Under the pieces are notes generated by a model. The model saw only the letters and a program-made list of their open reading frames with translations, was not told the origin of the DNA and made no database searches. The position numbers were made by a program, and so were the translations under genes. DNA of 64,000 nt. Source: an uncultured Pseudomonadota bacterium (lineage in GTDB: Bacteria; Myxococcota_A; UBA796; CAJQPC01). Location: assembly GCA_913060515.1 (NCBI GenBank), contig CAJXRZ010000032.1, forward strand, positions 1 through 64,000. The letters are read 5' to 3'. Shown piece after piece: positions 24,612 through 34,273 of this stretch (position 1 is its first letter; the number at the start of each line of letters is the position of its first letter).

Positions 24612-26315
24612 ATGAACATGGATCCTGCGGCCAAGGCCGCCGGCGTGCCCCTGCACGCCAAAGAAGCACCTCAGAACGGCCTGAAGGGCCTCAAGCACTG
24701 GCGCCACGACCTCTTGGCCGGCTTCGTGGTCTCCCTGGTCTCCCTGCCCCTCTCCTCGGGCATCGCCATCGCATCGGGCGCGCCCCCCATCTACGGCATC
24801 ATCTCCTCGATCATCGCCGGCTTGGTCTTCCCCTTCATCGGTGGCTCCTTTGTGACCATCTCTGGTCCCGCCGCTGGCCTGGCGCCCGCGCTGATGGCCA
24901 CGATGATTGCTCTGGGGGGAGCAGGGGACGCAGACCACGTCGGGGCTGGCTACCCGATGCTCTTGGCGGTGATCTTCATCGCGGGCCTGGGCCAGGTCGT
25001 CATGGCCAAGCTCAACCTGGCCCGCTTCGCCGCCGTGTTTCCGGCCGCCGCAGTCGAGGGCATGCTGGGCGCGATCGGTGTGCTCATCCTGGTCAAAGCC
25101 CTGCCGCTCTTCTTTGGCTTTCTAGGTACAACCCATGCCCATGGCTTCTTGGAGTACCTGGCGGAGGTCCCCCACTGGTGGGCTGAAGGGGACCGCAGCG
25201 CGCTGGTCATCGGAGTGGTCACGCTGGCGATCATGTTGGGGGCCAACTCCGCTCTCGCCAAGCGCTGGTCCCTGTTCGCCAAGGTGCCGCCGCACCTCTT
25301 CGGCGTGGCCTTTGCCGTGCCCGCAGCGATGCTGATGGGGCTCAAGGAGCGGGACGCCCGCTTCCTGATCACGGTGCCCGACAACCCCCTCTCTGGCCTC
25401 TCCTTGCCAGACTTTGGAGGCTTGTTCACCAGCCCGGAGCTGTGGTGGGCGGCGGCTGTGGGTGTGATGACCCTGATGCTGATCGACGGCGTGGAGTCTC
25501 TGGCGACAGCACAGGCCATCGACCGCATCGATCCCTTCAAGCGTCAGTCCATCCCGGACCGCTTGCTGCTCTCGATGGGCCTCTCCAACATGCTGTCCTC
25601 GCTGGTGGGTGGCTTGACGGTCATTCCAGGCGGCGTGAAGAGCAAGACCAACATCGAAGCTGGGGGCAGAACCCTCTGGGCGAACTTCGTAAACGCCATG
25701 TTCTTGCTGGTCTTTCTCTTCCTGGCCCCGGGACTGGTGGCCATGCTTCCCAAGGCCGCTCTCGGCGCCATCCTGGTCTACACCGGCTGGAAGATGATGC
25801 ACCCCAGCATCGTGCGGGGGCTGGCCACGGTGGGCAAGGAGCAAGTGTTGGTCTACCTCGTCACCATCACGGTGACCTTGCTCACGGACCTGCTGATCGG
25901 TGTGTTTGTGGGCACCCTGGTCAAGCTGCTCGTGGTGGCCTGGATGCGCCGTCAGGGCCTGCTCACGGCCAAGACCCCAGCTGGGCCTGTGCAGGTGCTC
26001 AAGGAGCTCTTTGCGGACCCGGTCAGCTCTGTGGAGGAGCTGGAAGATGGTGCCCACGTGCTGCATGTCGCCCACCCAGTGGTCAGCTTCAACGCCTTCC
26101 GGCTCTTTGAGCGGGTGAGCCAGGAGCGGGCTGCGGGACACCAGGTGCACATCGTCATTGAGCCCAGCTCAGGCCTGGTGGATCACACCGCGATGGAGGG
26201 CTTGCACCGGGTCGAGCATGAGCTGGAGGGTGTGAGCGTGGACGGACTCCAAGGCCTGCAGCCGCGTGGCAAGCACCCGGCCTCGGTGCGCTCTGGGGTC
26301 AAGCTGGCGGGCTGA
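24612..26315 (+). CDS. SulP-family anion transporter with C-terminal STAS-like domain
   Basis: The protein has 567 residues. The N-terminal signature HDLLAGFVVSLVSLPLSSGI matches the first SulP helix, and GGSFVTISGPAAGLAPAL the third, where Ser/Thr/Gly form the anion site. About twelve to fourteen helices continue to residue 450, including the second repeat signature GGLTVIPGGVKSKTNIEAGG. Residues about 465-560 resemble a short STAS domain. SulP proteins carry sulfate, bicarbonate or dicarboxylates with Na+ or H+. The substrate cannot be read from the sequence, and no carbonic anhydrase or sulfur gene is adjacent. GGAG lies 10 bases before the ATG. Confidence 0.92.
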   Translation: MNMDPAAKAAGVPLHAKEAPQNGLKGLKHWRHDLLAGFVVSLVSLPLSSGIAIASGAPPIYGIISSIIAGLVFPFIGGSFVTISGPAAGLAPALMATMIALGGAGDADHVGAGYPMLLAVIFIAGLGQVVMAKLNLARFAAVFPAAAVEGMLGAIGVLILVKALPLFFGFLGTTHAHGFLEYLAEVPHWWAEGDRSALVIGVVTLAIMLGANSALAKRWSLFAKVPPHLFGVAFAVPAAMLMGLKERDARFLITVPDNPLSGLSLPDFGGLFTSPELWWAAAVGVMTLMLIDGVESLATAQAIDRIDPFKRQSIPDRLLLSMGLSNMLSSLVGGLTVIPGGVKSKTNIEAGGRTLWANFVNAMFLLVFLFLAPGLVAMLPKAALGAILVYTGWKMMHPSIVRGLATVGKEQVLVYLVTITVTLLTDLLIGVFVGTLVKLLVVAWMRRQGLLTAKTPAGPVQVLKELFADPVSSVEELEDGAHVLHVAHPVVSFNAFRLFERVSQERAAGHQVHIVIEPSSGLVDHTAMEGLHRVEHELEGVSVDGLQGLQPRGKHPASVRSGVKLAG

Positions 26316-26359
26316 GCACGCTGGCGGGTCCTGCCTCCTGGGGTGGGGCCCGCTTTGGC

Positions 26360-28192
26360 CTACTTGGCGCTGATCTCATCCCGCGGATCAATCACGCCGC
26401 GCCAGAGCTCTTTGGCGAAGAAGAGCTCGACGGCCGACTCTTCTACGTGGCCCTCGTCCGCTTCGCTGCGCAGGATGGTGTAGGCCCGCGAGAGGGACAT
26501 GGCCGACTTGTAGGGCCTATCGCTGGCCACCAGGGCATCGAAGATGTCCGCGATGGTCATCAGGCGGGCGCCGTAGGGGATCTGTTGGCCGCGTAGGCCC
26601 AGGGGATAGCCGGTGCCGTCCAGCTTCTCGTGGTGGGCGTGGGCCAGGTCCGGGACGCGCTTGAGGTGGCGCGTCCAGGGGATCACCTTGAGGAAGTTGT
26701 AGGTGTGCACCACGTGCATCTCGATGGCCTTGCGCTCCTGGGGATCCAGGGAACCGCGGGGGATGCAGAGGCGGGAGACTTCGCGCGGTGTGAGCACCGG
26801 GGTCTTTAGGGACTCGATGACCCAGCGCTCCTGGATGTGGCCCAGGCGGCTGACGTCGGTGTTGGAGAAGCGGTAGGCGGGCCGGTTCATGGTCTGGATG
26901 AAGGAGAGATCGTCGTCCAGCTCGGAGAGATCCACCTCGGCGCTGCCATCTTCGGTCTGCATGCGCAGCACTTCCAAGCGCGACTGCATGGCCGCCAGCT
27001 TGAAGCGGCCTTCGATGCGCTCCAGCTCCCATGGGAAGAGCTTGTCGGCCTTGAGCAGGATCTGCTCGGGCACGCCAACCTTGCCAAAATCATGGAGCAA
27101 GCTGGCGTAGTGCAGCTCTTCCAGCTCGTTGGCGGAGAAGCTGTGGTGGCGGAAGTCTGGGGTGTCTTCCTTGGAGATCTGCTCCGCGAGGCGTCGGGTG
27201 AGCTCCGCGACGCGGTTGCTGTGACCTGCGGTGGCGGGATCACGGGCCTCGATCACGGAGACGCTGGCGCGGATGAAGCCGTCAAACAGGTTGCGGATGT
27301 CCTGGTACAGCTTGTGGTTCTGGAGGGCTACCGCCGCCTGAGAGGCGATGGAGCGGGCCAGGTCGGCATCGCGCTCGGTAAAGGGCAGCACGCGGTCGAA
27401 GCTGGCCAGGGGCACGCCGGGGACCGTCTTGCGGTTGTAGACGGCGAGCACCCCGAGCACGTGACCGTCGCGGTCCAACATGGGGACGAGCAGGGCGCTC
27501 TTGGTGTGGTAGCCCAGCTTGCGGTCATTGATGTGGTTGGGCCGGTAGGGCGCATCCAGAGGCACCGCGTCCAGGTCATCGATGCGCAGCAGCTGACCCT
27601 GGTTGGCCACGAAACCGGCCAGGCTGGCGTCGTCGATGGGCAGGGTGTCCCGGCTGGGCTCGAAGGTGACCGTGTCGTTCTGGGCAGCCGCAAAGCGCAG
27701 GGCCTCTTCTTCGACCAGGTAGACCGAGCCACCGTCGGCGCGCAGGGCCCGTCTGGCGTGGGTCACGATTCGATGCAGCAGGTCGCTGGTCTCGGTCATG
27801 GCCGAGAGCGAGGCCCCGATCTCGTTGAGGATCTGCACGGTCTCGCGCTCTTCCCGGACCTGAGAGCGCAGCGCCTCAAAGCGGACGAGGTTTCGTAAGG
27901 CGCGTGGCAGACGCAGGTCCACGTCTTCAGGAGGCACCACCTCAAAGCAGGCCAAGTCCTGACGCGGGCTGATGGCGATCACGGTGTCGCCCAGAGCTTG
28001 CTGAACCATCATCACGCGGGTGAGATCGACCACGAGAATGCGGCCTGCAACGTCCGCGGGGCTGGCCACGTCCACCGGCACAAAGTTGGCCCCAACACGC
28101 TCAGTCGCGGCCCGCACCACTTGGGCGTATGGGCTGCTGGCGGGGACCATGGCGACCTCTACTCGAGGACGCTCTTGTTGACCGGTGCTCAT
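26360..28192 (-). CDS. GAF and HD-GYP domain protein, probable cyclic-di-GMP phosphodiesterase
   Basis: From the ATG at 28192 the protein has 610 residues. Residues 1-110 resemble a receiver-like domain without an obvious phospho-acceptor. A GAF domain spans about 130-310 (ETSDLLHRIVTHARRALRAD to SIASQAAVALQNH). The HD-GYP domain then has GHSNRVAELTRRLAEQ, the metal-binding HD in YASLLHDFGKVGVPEQ, and an intact HHEKLDGTGYPLGLRG. About 110 residues separate the HD from the HHE motif, longer than in minimal HD-GYP proteins. Hydrolysis of cyclic-di-GMP is the family role. The gene converges with the SulP gene and diverges from the serine hydrolase gene. Confidence 0.9.
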   Translation of the reverse strand: MSTGQQERPRVEVAMVPASSPYAQVVRAATERVGANFVPVDVASPADVAGRILVVDLTRVMMVQQALGDTVIAISPRQDLACFEVVPPEDVDLRLPRALRNLVRFEALRSQVREERETVQILNEIGASLSAMTETSDLLHRIVTHARRALRADGGSVYLVEEEALRFAAAQNDTVTFEPSRDTLPIDDASLAGFVANQGQLLRIDDLDAVPLDAPYRPNHINDRKLGYHTKSALLVPMLDRDGHVLGVLAVYNRKTVPGVPLASFDRVLPFTERDADLARSIASQAAVALQNHKLYQDIRNLFDGFIRASVSVIEARDPATAGHSNRVAELTRRLAEQISKEDTPDFRHHSFSANELEELHYASLLHDFGKVGVPEQILLKADKLFPWELERIEGRFKLAAMQSRLEVLRMQTEDGSAEVDLSELDDDLSFIQTMNRPAYRFSNTDVSRLGHIQERWVIESLKTPVLTPREVSRLCIPRGSLDPQERKAIEMHVVHTYNFLKVIPWTRHLKRVPDLAHAHHEKLDGTGYPLGLRGQQIPYGARLMTIADIFDALVASDRPYKSAMSLSRAYTILRSEADEGHVEESAVELFFAKELWRGVIDPRDEISAK

Positions 28193-28278
28193 GCCCGCAG
28201 AGGGTAACATCGCTTTGCCGCTGGAGTGGGCGCGCCTCTGTGGGGGCATCGCTCCGGTCGATTGGCAAGGAGCCTGCG

Positions 28279-29817
28279 ATGCTGACTTGGATCTTGGCGC
28301 TGGCCTGTAGAAGCCCTGAGCCCGAGCTTGGAGTCGACAGCCCTGGTGTCGACAGCGACAGCGCGGATCCGGGCTGGGACCCGGCTTACGACGCAGTACG
28401 GGAAGCGCTAGAGGCGGACCTGGAGGAGAGCACCGCCGGTGCTGCCAGCGTCGCGGTCTGGGCGCATGACAGTGTGGCTTTCGTCTGGGCCACGGGCAAG
28501 GAGCACCCCATTGATGGTGGCGCGGTAGGTCCACAGACCCGCTTTGGCATTGGCAGCACCTCCAAGATGATCACCTCCACCTTGGTTCTGCGGGACGTGC
28601 AGGCCGGGCGCTTCACCCTGGAGAGCACTCTGGGCGAGCTCAAGCCGGATCTGGAGCTGGCGGCCAGCCCAGGAGAGGTGCAGGACGTCAGCGTGCACCA
28701 GCTGCTCACCCATCAAGGCGCCTTCTATGACTGGGTGCCTTGGAACGGGCCTTCGGCCGATCATGAGCTGGGAGGAACGGTCCAGACCACCTTCGCCCGT
28801 CAGGTCTACTTGATGAACACCCCGGGCGCGTTCTGGAACTACTCCAACCCCAACTTCTCCTTGGCCGGCTGGTTGGGCGAGGCCTCCGGCGACTACTGGC
28901 CCGAGCGCATCGCACAAGAGATCCTGGAGCCCCTGGAGATGAGCGGCTGCACGGCCCGCCCCAGTGATTTGCAGTACGAGGAGGATGTGGCCGTGGGGTG
29001 GGGGCCGCAGCTCGAGGGTGGCTTGGGCCTTGTGCCGCCCGAGTACGCGGATCCCGCCTTTGTTCGACCCGCCGGTTCGGTGTGGTGCACGCCCACAGAC
29101 ATGCTGAAGTTCGGTGTCTTTCTGATGGAGGGGGACCAGGCTGTGTTGGCCGAGACCACCCCCCTTCACACCCCCCACGTGAACACCCGGGCCTATGGGG
29201 ATCTGATCACCTATGGCTACGGGCTCTTCCTGCAGCCCGGCGTCAGCTCGGAGCTGGGCTGGCACGAGACCCCGGTCTGGCAGCACGGCGGCAACACCCT
29301 GGGCCACAGCTCGATCTTCTTCGTCCTGCCCGAGCAGGGCGTCGTCGTGAGCATCCTGAGCAGCGGCTACGGCACCGACTTCTCCGGCACCCTCGTGGCG
29401 GCCTTGGAGGCTGCAGGGGCTCTGCCTCAGGCTGTGAGCATTCCTGAGCTGCCCTTGGATCTGGGCGCGCTCTCTCGCCATGTGGGCTTCTACAACGATC
29501 CCAACAATGTTGGCCCGATCGAGGTCAGCTTGGACGGCGAGTCCCTCTCGGTCAGCATGCCGCTGCTGGACGAGGTCGGACTGTCCTACTCCAGTACTCT
29601 GGTTCAGCGATCCACCGACTCCTTTTATGTGGAGATCGACGGAGACCTCTATGAGCTGGACTTTGTCGCCCCCCCGGGCGCGGATCACTCCGAGTGGATC
29701 CGCAACCGGCTCTTCGTCGCTACCCGAGACGAAGAAACGCGGCGTCTGGGAGCCCAGAGCCTCTCGGCTCCGCGCTTGACCCAAACGCCGCGTCTGTGGA
29801 TGGGCTTGCCAGAGTGA
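28279..29817 (+). CDS. Serine hydrolase lipoprotein, class C beta-lactamase family
   Basis: AAGGAG lies 6 bases before the ATG at 28279, which rules out longer starts. The signal MLTWILALAC is charge-free and followed by an acidic linker. Catalytic motifs are Ser93-Thr-Ser-Lys96 in the SxxK motif, Tyr188-Ser-Asn190, and His336-Gly-Gly in WQHGGNTLGHS, as in D-alanyl-D-alanine peptidases, esterases and class C beta-lactamases. The protein of 512 residues has an extra C-terminal beta-domain of about 120 residues. Probable site is the periplasm or outer membrane. Whether it acts on peptidoglycan, esters or lactams is open. Confidence 0.9.
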   Translation: MLTWILALACRSPEPELGVDSPGVDSDSADPGWDPAYDAVREALEADLEESTAGAASVAVWAHDSVAFVWATGKEHPIDGGAVGPQTRFGIGSTSKMITSTLVLRDVQAGRFTLESTLGELKPDLELAASPGEVQDVSVHQLLTHQGAFYDWVPWNGPSADHELGGTVQTTFARQVYLMNTPGAFWNYSNPNFSLAGWLGEASGDYWPERIAQEILEPLEMSGCTARPSDLQYEEDVAVGWGPQLEGGLGLVPPEYADPAFVRPAGSVWCTPTDMLKFGVFLMEGDQAVLAETTPLHTPHVNTRAYGDLITYGYGLFLQPGVSSELGWHETPVWQHGGNTLGHSSIFFVLPEQGVVVSILSSGYGTDFSGTLVAALEAAGALPQAVSIPELPLDLGALSRHVGFYNDPNNVGPIEVSLDGESLSVSMPLLDEVGLSYSSTLVQRSTDSFYVEIDGDLYELDFVAPPGADHSEWIRNRLFVATRDEETRRLGAQSLSAPRLTQTPRLWMGLPE

Positions 29818-29852
29818 TCCCCTCGTAGAAGAGGCCTCCAGCGCAGCTCAAA

Positions 29853-30320
29853 TCACTTGGCCTTGCTTCCGCCGGCCTTGCTTCCGCCAGTGCTGGTGGT
29901 GCTGCCGGTGCTGGCCTTGCTTCCGCCGGCCTTGCTGCCACCGGTGCTGCCGGTAGACTTGCTGCCGCCGCTTGCCTTGCTTCCGCCGACAGCGCCGATG
30001 TTGGTGGAACCGCTGGTCGAGCCGCTGGTTGGGCGGGTACCGGTGGTGGGGCGGTTGGAGGAGCCAGTGGAGGTCTTCTCTTCAGCCTTCTCGTCCTCAG
30101 CCTTGTCGCCGCAGGCGTTCGCAGCTTCGCCGCCGCAAGCATTCTCAGCCTTGTCACCGCAAGCGTTCTCGGCGGGCTTCTCAGCTTCCACCGGGGTGGG
30201 CTCGGGCACGACAACGGGGTCAGGCAACACGACGATATCGGGCTCTGAGGTGTCGCCGCTACAGGCCAAAGCCAAGGCAGCACCTGCCAGGACGACGAAA
30301 GAGATCAAGGAGCGCTTCAT
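29853..30320 (-). CDS. Low-complexity lipoprotein with Asn-Ala-Cys-Gly repeats and Gly/Ser/Lys/Thr tail
   Basis: The signal MKRSLISFVVLAGAALALAC is a classical lipoprotein leader with Cys20 as anchor. After a Val/Pro/Glu linker come three 8-residue units (ENACGDKA, ENACGGEA, ANACGDKA; residues 51-74), each with one Cys. The rest, from about residue 83, is Ser/Thr/Gly and then repeated GGSKAGGSK-type units. The evenly spaced Cys could bind metal or form disulfides. GGAGG precedes the ATG by about 6 bases but sits in a small hairpin. It is transcribed away from the EF-G gene. No family recognised. Confidence 0.8.
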   Translation of the reverse strand: MKRSLISFVVLAGAALALACSGDTSEPDIVVLPDPVVVPEPTPVEAEKPAENACGDKAENACGGEAANACGDKAEDEKAEEKTSTGSSNRPTTGTRPTSGSTSGSTNIGAVGGSKASGGSKSTGSTGGSKAGGSKASTGSTTSTGGSKAGGSKAK

Positions 30321-30326
30321 GGAATT

Positions 30327-30340
30327 CCTCCGAATGGAGG
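30327..30340 (-). promoter_or_regulatory. Hairpin covering the ribosome binding site of the Cys-repeat lipoprotein gene
   Basis: On the minus strand CCTCC, loop ATTC and GGAGG form a 5-base-pair stem whose 3' arm is the Shine-Dalgarno sequence of the gene starting at 30320. Such a stem could restrict translation, or may be chance. Confidence 0.4.
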
Positions 30341-30512
30341 CGGATTGCCCCCGGGAATGTGTGCAGTGTCTACCGCGCTAGAGGGCCCTTCGGCAAGGGG
30401 TGCGTGCGGTGACACGATCGCAACAGCCCACCTTTGCATGGGCAGGATCCTTGCCGAGATGCCTGAGCGGGCTTAGATGCGCGCCCCACTGAACCCTCTC
30501 CCGGAGCAAGCC

Positions 30513-32594
30513 GTGATTTCCGACCTCTCTAAGATCCGCAACATCGGTATCTCGGCCCACATTGACTCGGGCAAGACCACCTTGACCGAGCGCATCCTCT
30601 TCTACACAGACCGCATTCATGCAATCCATGATGTTCGCGGCAAGGATGGCGTGGGCGCAAAGATGGACTCCATGGAACTGGAGCGCGAGCGGGGGATCAC
30701 GATCCAGTCCGCCGCTACCTTCTGCGAGTGGAAAGACAACTTCATCAACATCATCGACACCCCCGGTCACGTTGACTTCACCATCGAGGTGGAGCGTGCG
30801 CTCCGCGTGCTCGACGGTGCTGTCTTGGTGCTCTGCTCGGTGGCTGGTGTGCAGTCCCAGTCCCTGACTGTGGACCGCCAGATGCGTCGCTACAACGTTC
30901 CACGCTTGGCTTTCGTCAACAAGTGCGACCGTCAGGGTGCCGATCCCATCCGCGTGATGAACCAGATTCGCGAGAAGCTGAACCAGAACGCCGTGATGCT
31001 CCAGATTCCAATCGGTCTGGAAGAGAACCACGAAGGCGTGGTGGACCTGATCACGATGCGCGCGCACCGCTTCACCGGTGACAACGGCGAGATCATCTCC
31101 GACGAGGACATCCCCGCAGAGTTGGTGGACATGGCCAACGAGTACCGCGAGCACCTGCTCGATGCGGCCTCGATGTTCGACGACGATCTGATGGAAGCGA
31201 TGATGGAAGAGACCGTCACCGAGGAGCTGATCATCGCAGCTGTTCGCAAGGCGACCATCTCCCTGAAGCTCTGCCCCGTGTTCTTGGGCTCCGCCTACAA
31301 GAACAAGGGCGTGCAGAAGCTGCTCGACGCCGTCTCCATCTTCTTGCCCTGCCCAACCGATGTCCCCAACATCGGCCTGGACTTGGACAACGACGAAGCT
31401 GAAGAGCTCGTTCCTTCGGACGTCAACGGTCCCTTCATCGGCTTGGCCTTCAAGCTCGAGGATGGCCGCTACGGTCAGCTCACCTACCTGCGCATCTACA
31501 GCGGCACCTTGACCAAGGGCGAGTTCATCACGAACACCCGCTCTGGCAAGAAGGTCAAGTGTGGTCGTCTGGTGCGCATGCACTCCGATGAGAAGGAAGA
31601 GATCGACGATGCAGCCGCTGGCGACATCGTCGCGCTCTTCGGCGTGGACTGCTTCTCCGGTGACACCTTCACCGACGGAAACGTCAACATCGCGATGACC
31701 TCGATTCACGTGCCCGACGCGGTGATCAGCCTGACGGTGACCCCCAAGGACAACCAGGCCCAGGCCAACATGTCCAAGGCCATCCAGCGCTTCACGAAAG
31801 AGGACCCCACCTTCCGCGTTCACGTGGACAAGGAGACCGGCGAGACCATCATCTCCGGCATGGGCGAGCTTCACCTCGAGGTCTACACCGAGCGCATGAA
31901 GCGTGAGTACGGCTGCGAGGTCGAGGTCTCTCCTCCCCGCGTCTCTTACCGCGAGACCATCACCAAGTACGCCGACTACAACTACACCCACCGGAAGCAG
32001 ACCGGTGGTTCGGGTCAGTTCGGTCGTGTCATTGGACACATCGAGCCTTCCGAGACCGGCGAGTACGAGTTCGAGGACAAGATCTTTGGTGGTTCCATCC
32101 CCAAGGAGTTCATCGGTTCCGTGGACAAGGGCTTCCGTTCCATGATGGCCAAGGGCCCTCTGATCGGCGCCAAGGTGGTTGGCTTTAAGTGCCAGCTCAA
32201 CGACGGTAGCTTCCACGCAGTGGACTCTTCCGACAACGCCTTCCAGGCTGCTGGTCGCGGTGCATTCCGTCAGGCCTACGGCTTGGCACACCCGGTCGTG
32301 ATGGAGCCCATCATGAAGGTGACCCTCGAGGGTCCTGCCGAGTTCCATGGCCCCATGGTCACCACCCTGATGCAGCGCCGCGGCATGATCACCGGTTCCA
32401 CCGAGAACGAGGGTTACTCCGAGGTCGAGGCTGAGGTGCCACTGAGCGAGATGTTCGGCTACTCCACGGCCCTGCGCTCCTCTACCCAGGGCAAGGCTGA
32501 GTTCTCCATGGAGTTCGCCAAGTACGCTCAGGTCCCAGGCAGTGTCCAGGCGGACCTGATCAAGGCCTACCAGGATGAGAAGAAGAACTCCTAA
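30513..32594 (+). CDS. fusA: Translation elongation factor G, spd/mitochondrial-like type
   Basis: From the GTG at 30513 (GGAG 6 bases upstream) the protein has 693 residues, normal for EF-G. An ATG 36 bases upstream is possible but has no binding site. The G1 loop reads AHIDSGKT with Ser19 where canonical bacterial EF-G has Ala. The next parts, [31 protein letters not shown] and FVNKCDR, closely follow human mitochondrial EF-G1 as I remember it. That is the spdEFG1 clade of spirochaetes, planctomycetes and deltaproteobacteria. It catalyses ribosomal translocation. It is not next to rpsL, rpsG or tuf. Codon choice (many GGT, CGC, AAG) suggests high expression. Confidence 0.96.
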   Translation: MISDLSKIRNIGISAHIDSGKTTLTERILFYTDRIHAIHDVRGKDGVGAKMDSMELERERGITIQSAATFCEWKDNFINIIDTPGHVDFTIEVERALRVLDGAVLVLCSVAGVQSQSLTVDRQMRRYNVPRLAFVNKCDRQGADPIRVMNQIREKLNQNAVMLQIPIGLEENHEGVVDLITMRAHRFTGDNGEIISDEDIPAELVDMANEYREHLLDAASMFDDDLMEAMMEETVTEELIIAAVRKATISLKLCPVFLGSAYKNKGVQKLLDAVSIFLPCPTDVPNIGLDLDNDEAEELVPSDVNGPFIGLAFKLEDGRYGQLTYLRIYSGTLTKGEFITNTRSGKKVKCGRLVRMHSDEKEEIDDAAAGDIVALFGVDCFSGDTFTDGNVNIAMTSIHVPDAVISLTVTPKDNQAQANMSKAIQRFTKEDPTFRVHVDKETGETIISGMGELHLEVYTERMKREYGCEVEVSPPRVSYRETITKYADYNYTHRKQTGGSGQFGRVIGHIEPSETGEYEFEDKIFGGSIPKEFIGSVDKGFRSMMAKGPLIGAKVVGFKCQLNDGSFHAVDSSDNAFQAAGRGAFRQAYGLAHPVVMEPIMKVTLEGPAEFHGPMVTTLMQRRGMITGSTENEGYSEVEAEVPLSEMFGYSTALRSSTQGKAEFSMEFAKYAQVPGSVQADLIKAYQDEKKNS

Positions 32595-32617
32595 GGCACT
32601 GCCTGGGGAGCTCGAGA

Positions 32618-32647
32618 AAAGACCGGTCCTCTGGGGCCGGTCTTTTT
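32618..32647 (+). terminator. Rho-independent terminator of the EF-G gene
   Basis: A perfect stem of AAAGACCGG with CCGGTCTTT, a 10-base loop and a following T-run lies 24 bases after the EF-G stop codon. It separates EF-G from the downstream ATPase gene. Confidence 0.95.
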
Positions 32648-32703
32648 GATTCTGGCTCCACCATTTTTTTGATTCACACCCGGTCCTTTTGATTGGAGAG
32701 CGC

Positions 32704-33945
32704 ATGTTCAACGGAATGCTCGAGCGCAGTCCCCTGCGGGCCTTTGAGGCCTCTACTCACGGTGGCTTGGCCGCGGCAGAGATCGGCGTACTCCTTGGAC
32801 CGGCCGGCGTAGGCAAGACCCAGCTCCTCGTGCATTTGGCCTTGGCCCGTGCCCTGCGCGGTCAGGCCGTTCTTCACGTCAGCTTGGTCGAGCCTGCCAG
32901 CGATGTGCACAGCCGCTACAGCGAGATCCTCGAAGGGGTCTGCAAGGTGGGCGGGGTCTCTGGCCGCGACCGCGAGACGGCCCTGGTTCAGGCAGAGCGC
33001 CAGCGCCAGATCGTCAGCCTGATCGACAAGCACGAGGTCAGCGAGCTTCGCGACGCGCTCGCGTTCTGCGCCCGGTACATGGACCACACCGCCACCCTGT
33101 TGCTGGTGGACGGCTTCGCCGCAGGCGATGCCGACAAGCTCAAGGACCTTCGGGCCCTGGCTACAGAGCTGCAGATCGGCATCTGGTTGAGCACGGTGGG
33201 TCCGGTGGAGACCTCCGAGTTCGATACGGTTGTGGAGCTTCGACCCGACGCGGAGCTGGTCGAGCTGCTGGTGCACAAGGTGCACGGTCGGGAGCAGGAT
33301 GCCCCCAGCGGCCTGCACTTGGACCCACGCTCCATGCTGGTCACCGCCGAAGACAGCTGGGATCCAGCATCGGCCCCTCCCTCTCCGACGACCACGGACT
33401 GCACCCTGTACTCAGGCGGCGCTCCTGGCGCTGAGACCTGCTTTGGGGAGAACGCTGCCCGCTACACCCTGGCGGAGATCAACTTCACCTTCGAGGGCCA
33501 CAAGCAGGCGCGCACCGAGAGCGCTCAGATGCTCTCTCCGCGGGAGCTGGCGGCCGGTGATGTGTCCCTGGTCTACGTCTCCAAGCGTCTGAAGCGCAGC
33601 TACTCCGAGGGCAGCATGATCCGCAAGGTTCTGCAGTCCCTCTGGCACCAGGTCAGCCGTGCTCAGCAGGTCTTTGTGATCGGCGCGATCCAGACCGACG
33701 GCACCGTCACCGGTGGCACTGGCTGGTCCGTTGAGCTGGCCCGCATGTGGCACAAGAACCTGTGGGTCTTCGATCAGGACAAGAACAGCTGGTTCCACTG
33801 GGCTGGCGAGCGCTGGGTCGAGGGTGTGCCGGTCATTGAGAACGCGCACTTCTGTGGCACGGGGACTCGGTCGTTGACGGACGGCGGCCGCAAGGCTGTT
33901 GGCGCGTTGTTCGACCGGAGCTTTGGGAACAAGCACCGGTCTTAA
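32704..33945 (+). CDS. RecA/KaiC-like P-loop ATPase fused to a SLOG-like domain
   Basis: The ATG at 32704 has GGAG 5 bases upstream. Residues 1 to about 215 form a P-loop domain: Walker A GPAGVGKT (32-39) and a Walker B-type hydrophobic strand ending in Asp136 (TLLLVDGF). The start RSPLRAFEASTHGGLAAAE recalls a deltaproteobacterial ATPase group. Residues about 234-413 form a Rossmann-like domain with LYSGGAPGAE (S237-E244) and GGTGWSVELA (from 337), then LWVFDQDKNSWFHW. That is the pattern of the SLOG/YpsA (DUF2493-type) nucleotide-sensing family. A sensor joined to an ATPase is inferred. It stands alone between a terminator and a 328-base gap. Confidence 0.85.
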   Translation: MFNGMLERSPLRAFEASTHGGLAAAEIGVLLGPAGVGKTQLLVHLALARALRGQAVLHVSLVEPASDVHSRYSEILEGVCKVGGVSGRDRETALVQAERQRQIVSLIDKHEVSELRDALAFCARYMDHTATLLLVDGFAAGDADKLKDLRALATELQIGIWLSTVGPVETSEFDTVVELRPDAELVELLVHKVHGREQDAPSGLHLDPRSMLVTAEDSWDPASAPPSPTTTDCTLYSGGAPGAETCFGENAARYTLAEINFTFEGHKQARTESAQMLSPRELAAGDVSLVYVSKRLKRSYSEGSMIRKVLQSLWHQVSRAQQVFVIGAIQTDGTVTGGTGWSVELARMWHKNLWVFDQDKNSWFHWAGERWVEGVPVIENAHFCGTGTRSLTDGGRKAVGALFDRSFGNKHRS

Positions 33946-34273
33946 GGAGCGCGTTTCCGCAGGACAACGCGCAGGCCCTTGGGCCTCGTAGATCTGGGGC
34001 AATTCCGCAGGAAATGCCCAAGAGACTCTGTTCAGTCGTCGGTACTCGCTTGAGTAGGTGGGACTCGCCGCGGAGATGAACTCACGCGGGTCGCGCCAGG
34101 TCGGACAGGTGGCAGAGCAGCCCTAGGGCCACACGCTCCGCTCCTGCAGACTGGGGTTGTGGCGGCCTTCCCCCTCTGTCAGTGGCGGGTCGGACGCGGC
34201 TCAGGAAGAGGAAGGCCTCGCGTCCGTTGGGCTGCGCCCTAAGAACAGGGGTTCGTGGCGCGGGACGAGACCC
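33946..34273. other. Intergenic region with two inverted repeats
   Basis: The 328-base gap between two converging genes contains no open frame that I can support. AGGCCC-TT-GGGCCT lies at 33973-33986, and a stem GGGCA-A-TTCC / GGAA-A-TGCCC with loop GCA lies at 33997-34019. The core TTCCGCAGGA occurs twice, once before the first repeat and once in the second stem. They could end transcription of either gene. No tRNA, no promoter motif and no small RNA can be recognised in the rest. Confidence 0.5.

Noticed and set aside
30378-32711. A 777-codon open frame on the minus strand across EF-G
   Set aside because: It lies wholly antisense to an unquestionable EF-G gene and runs through its terminator.
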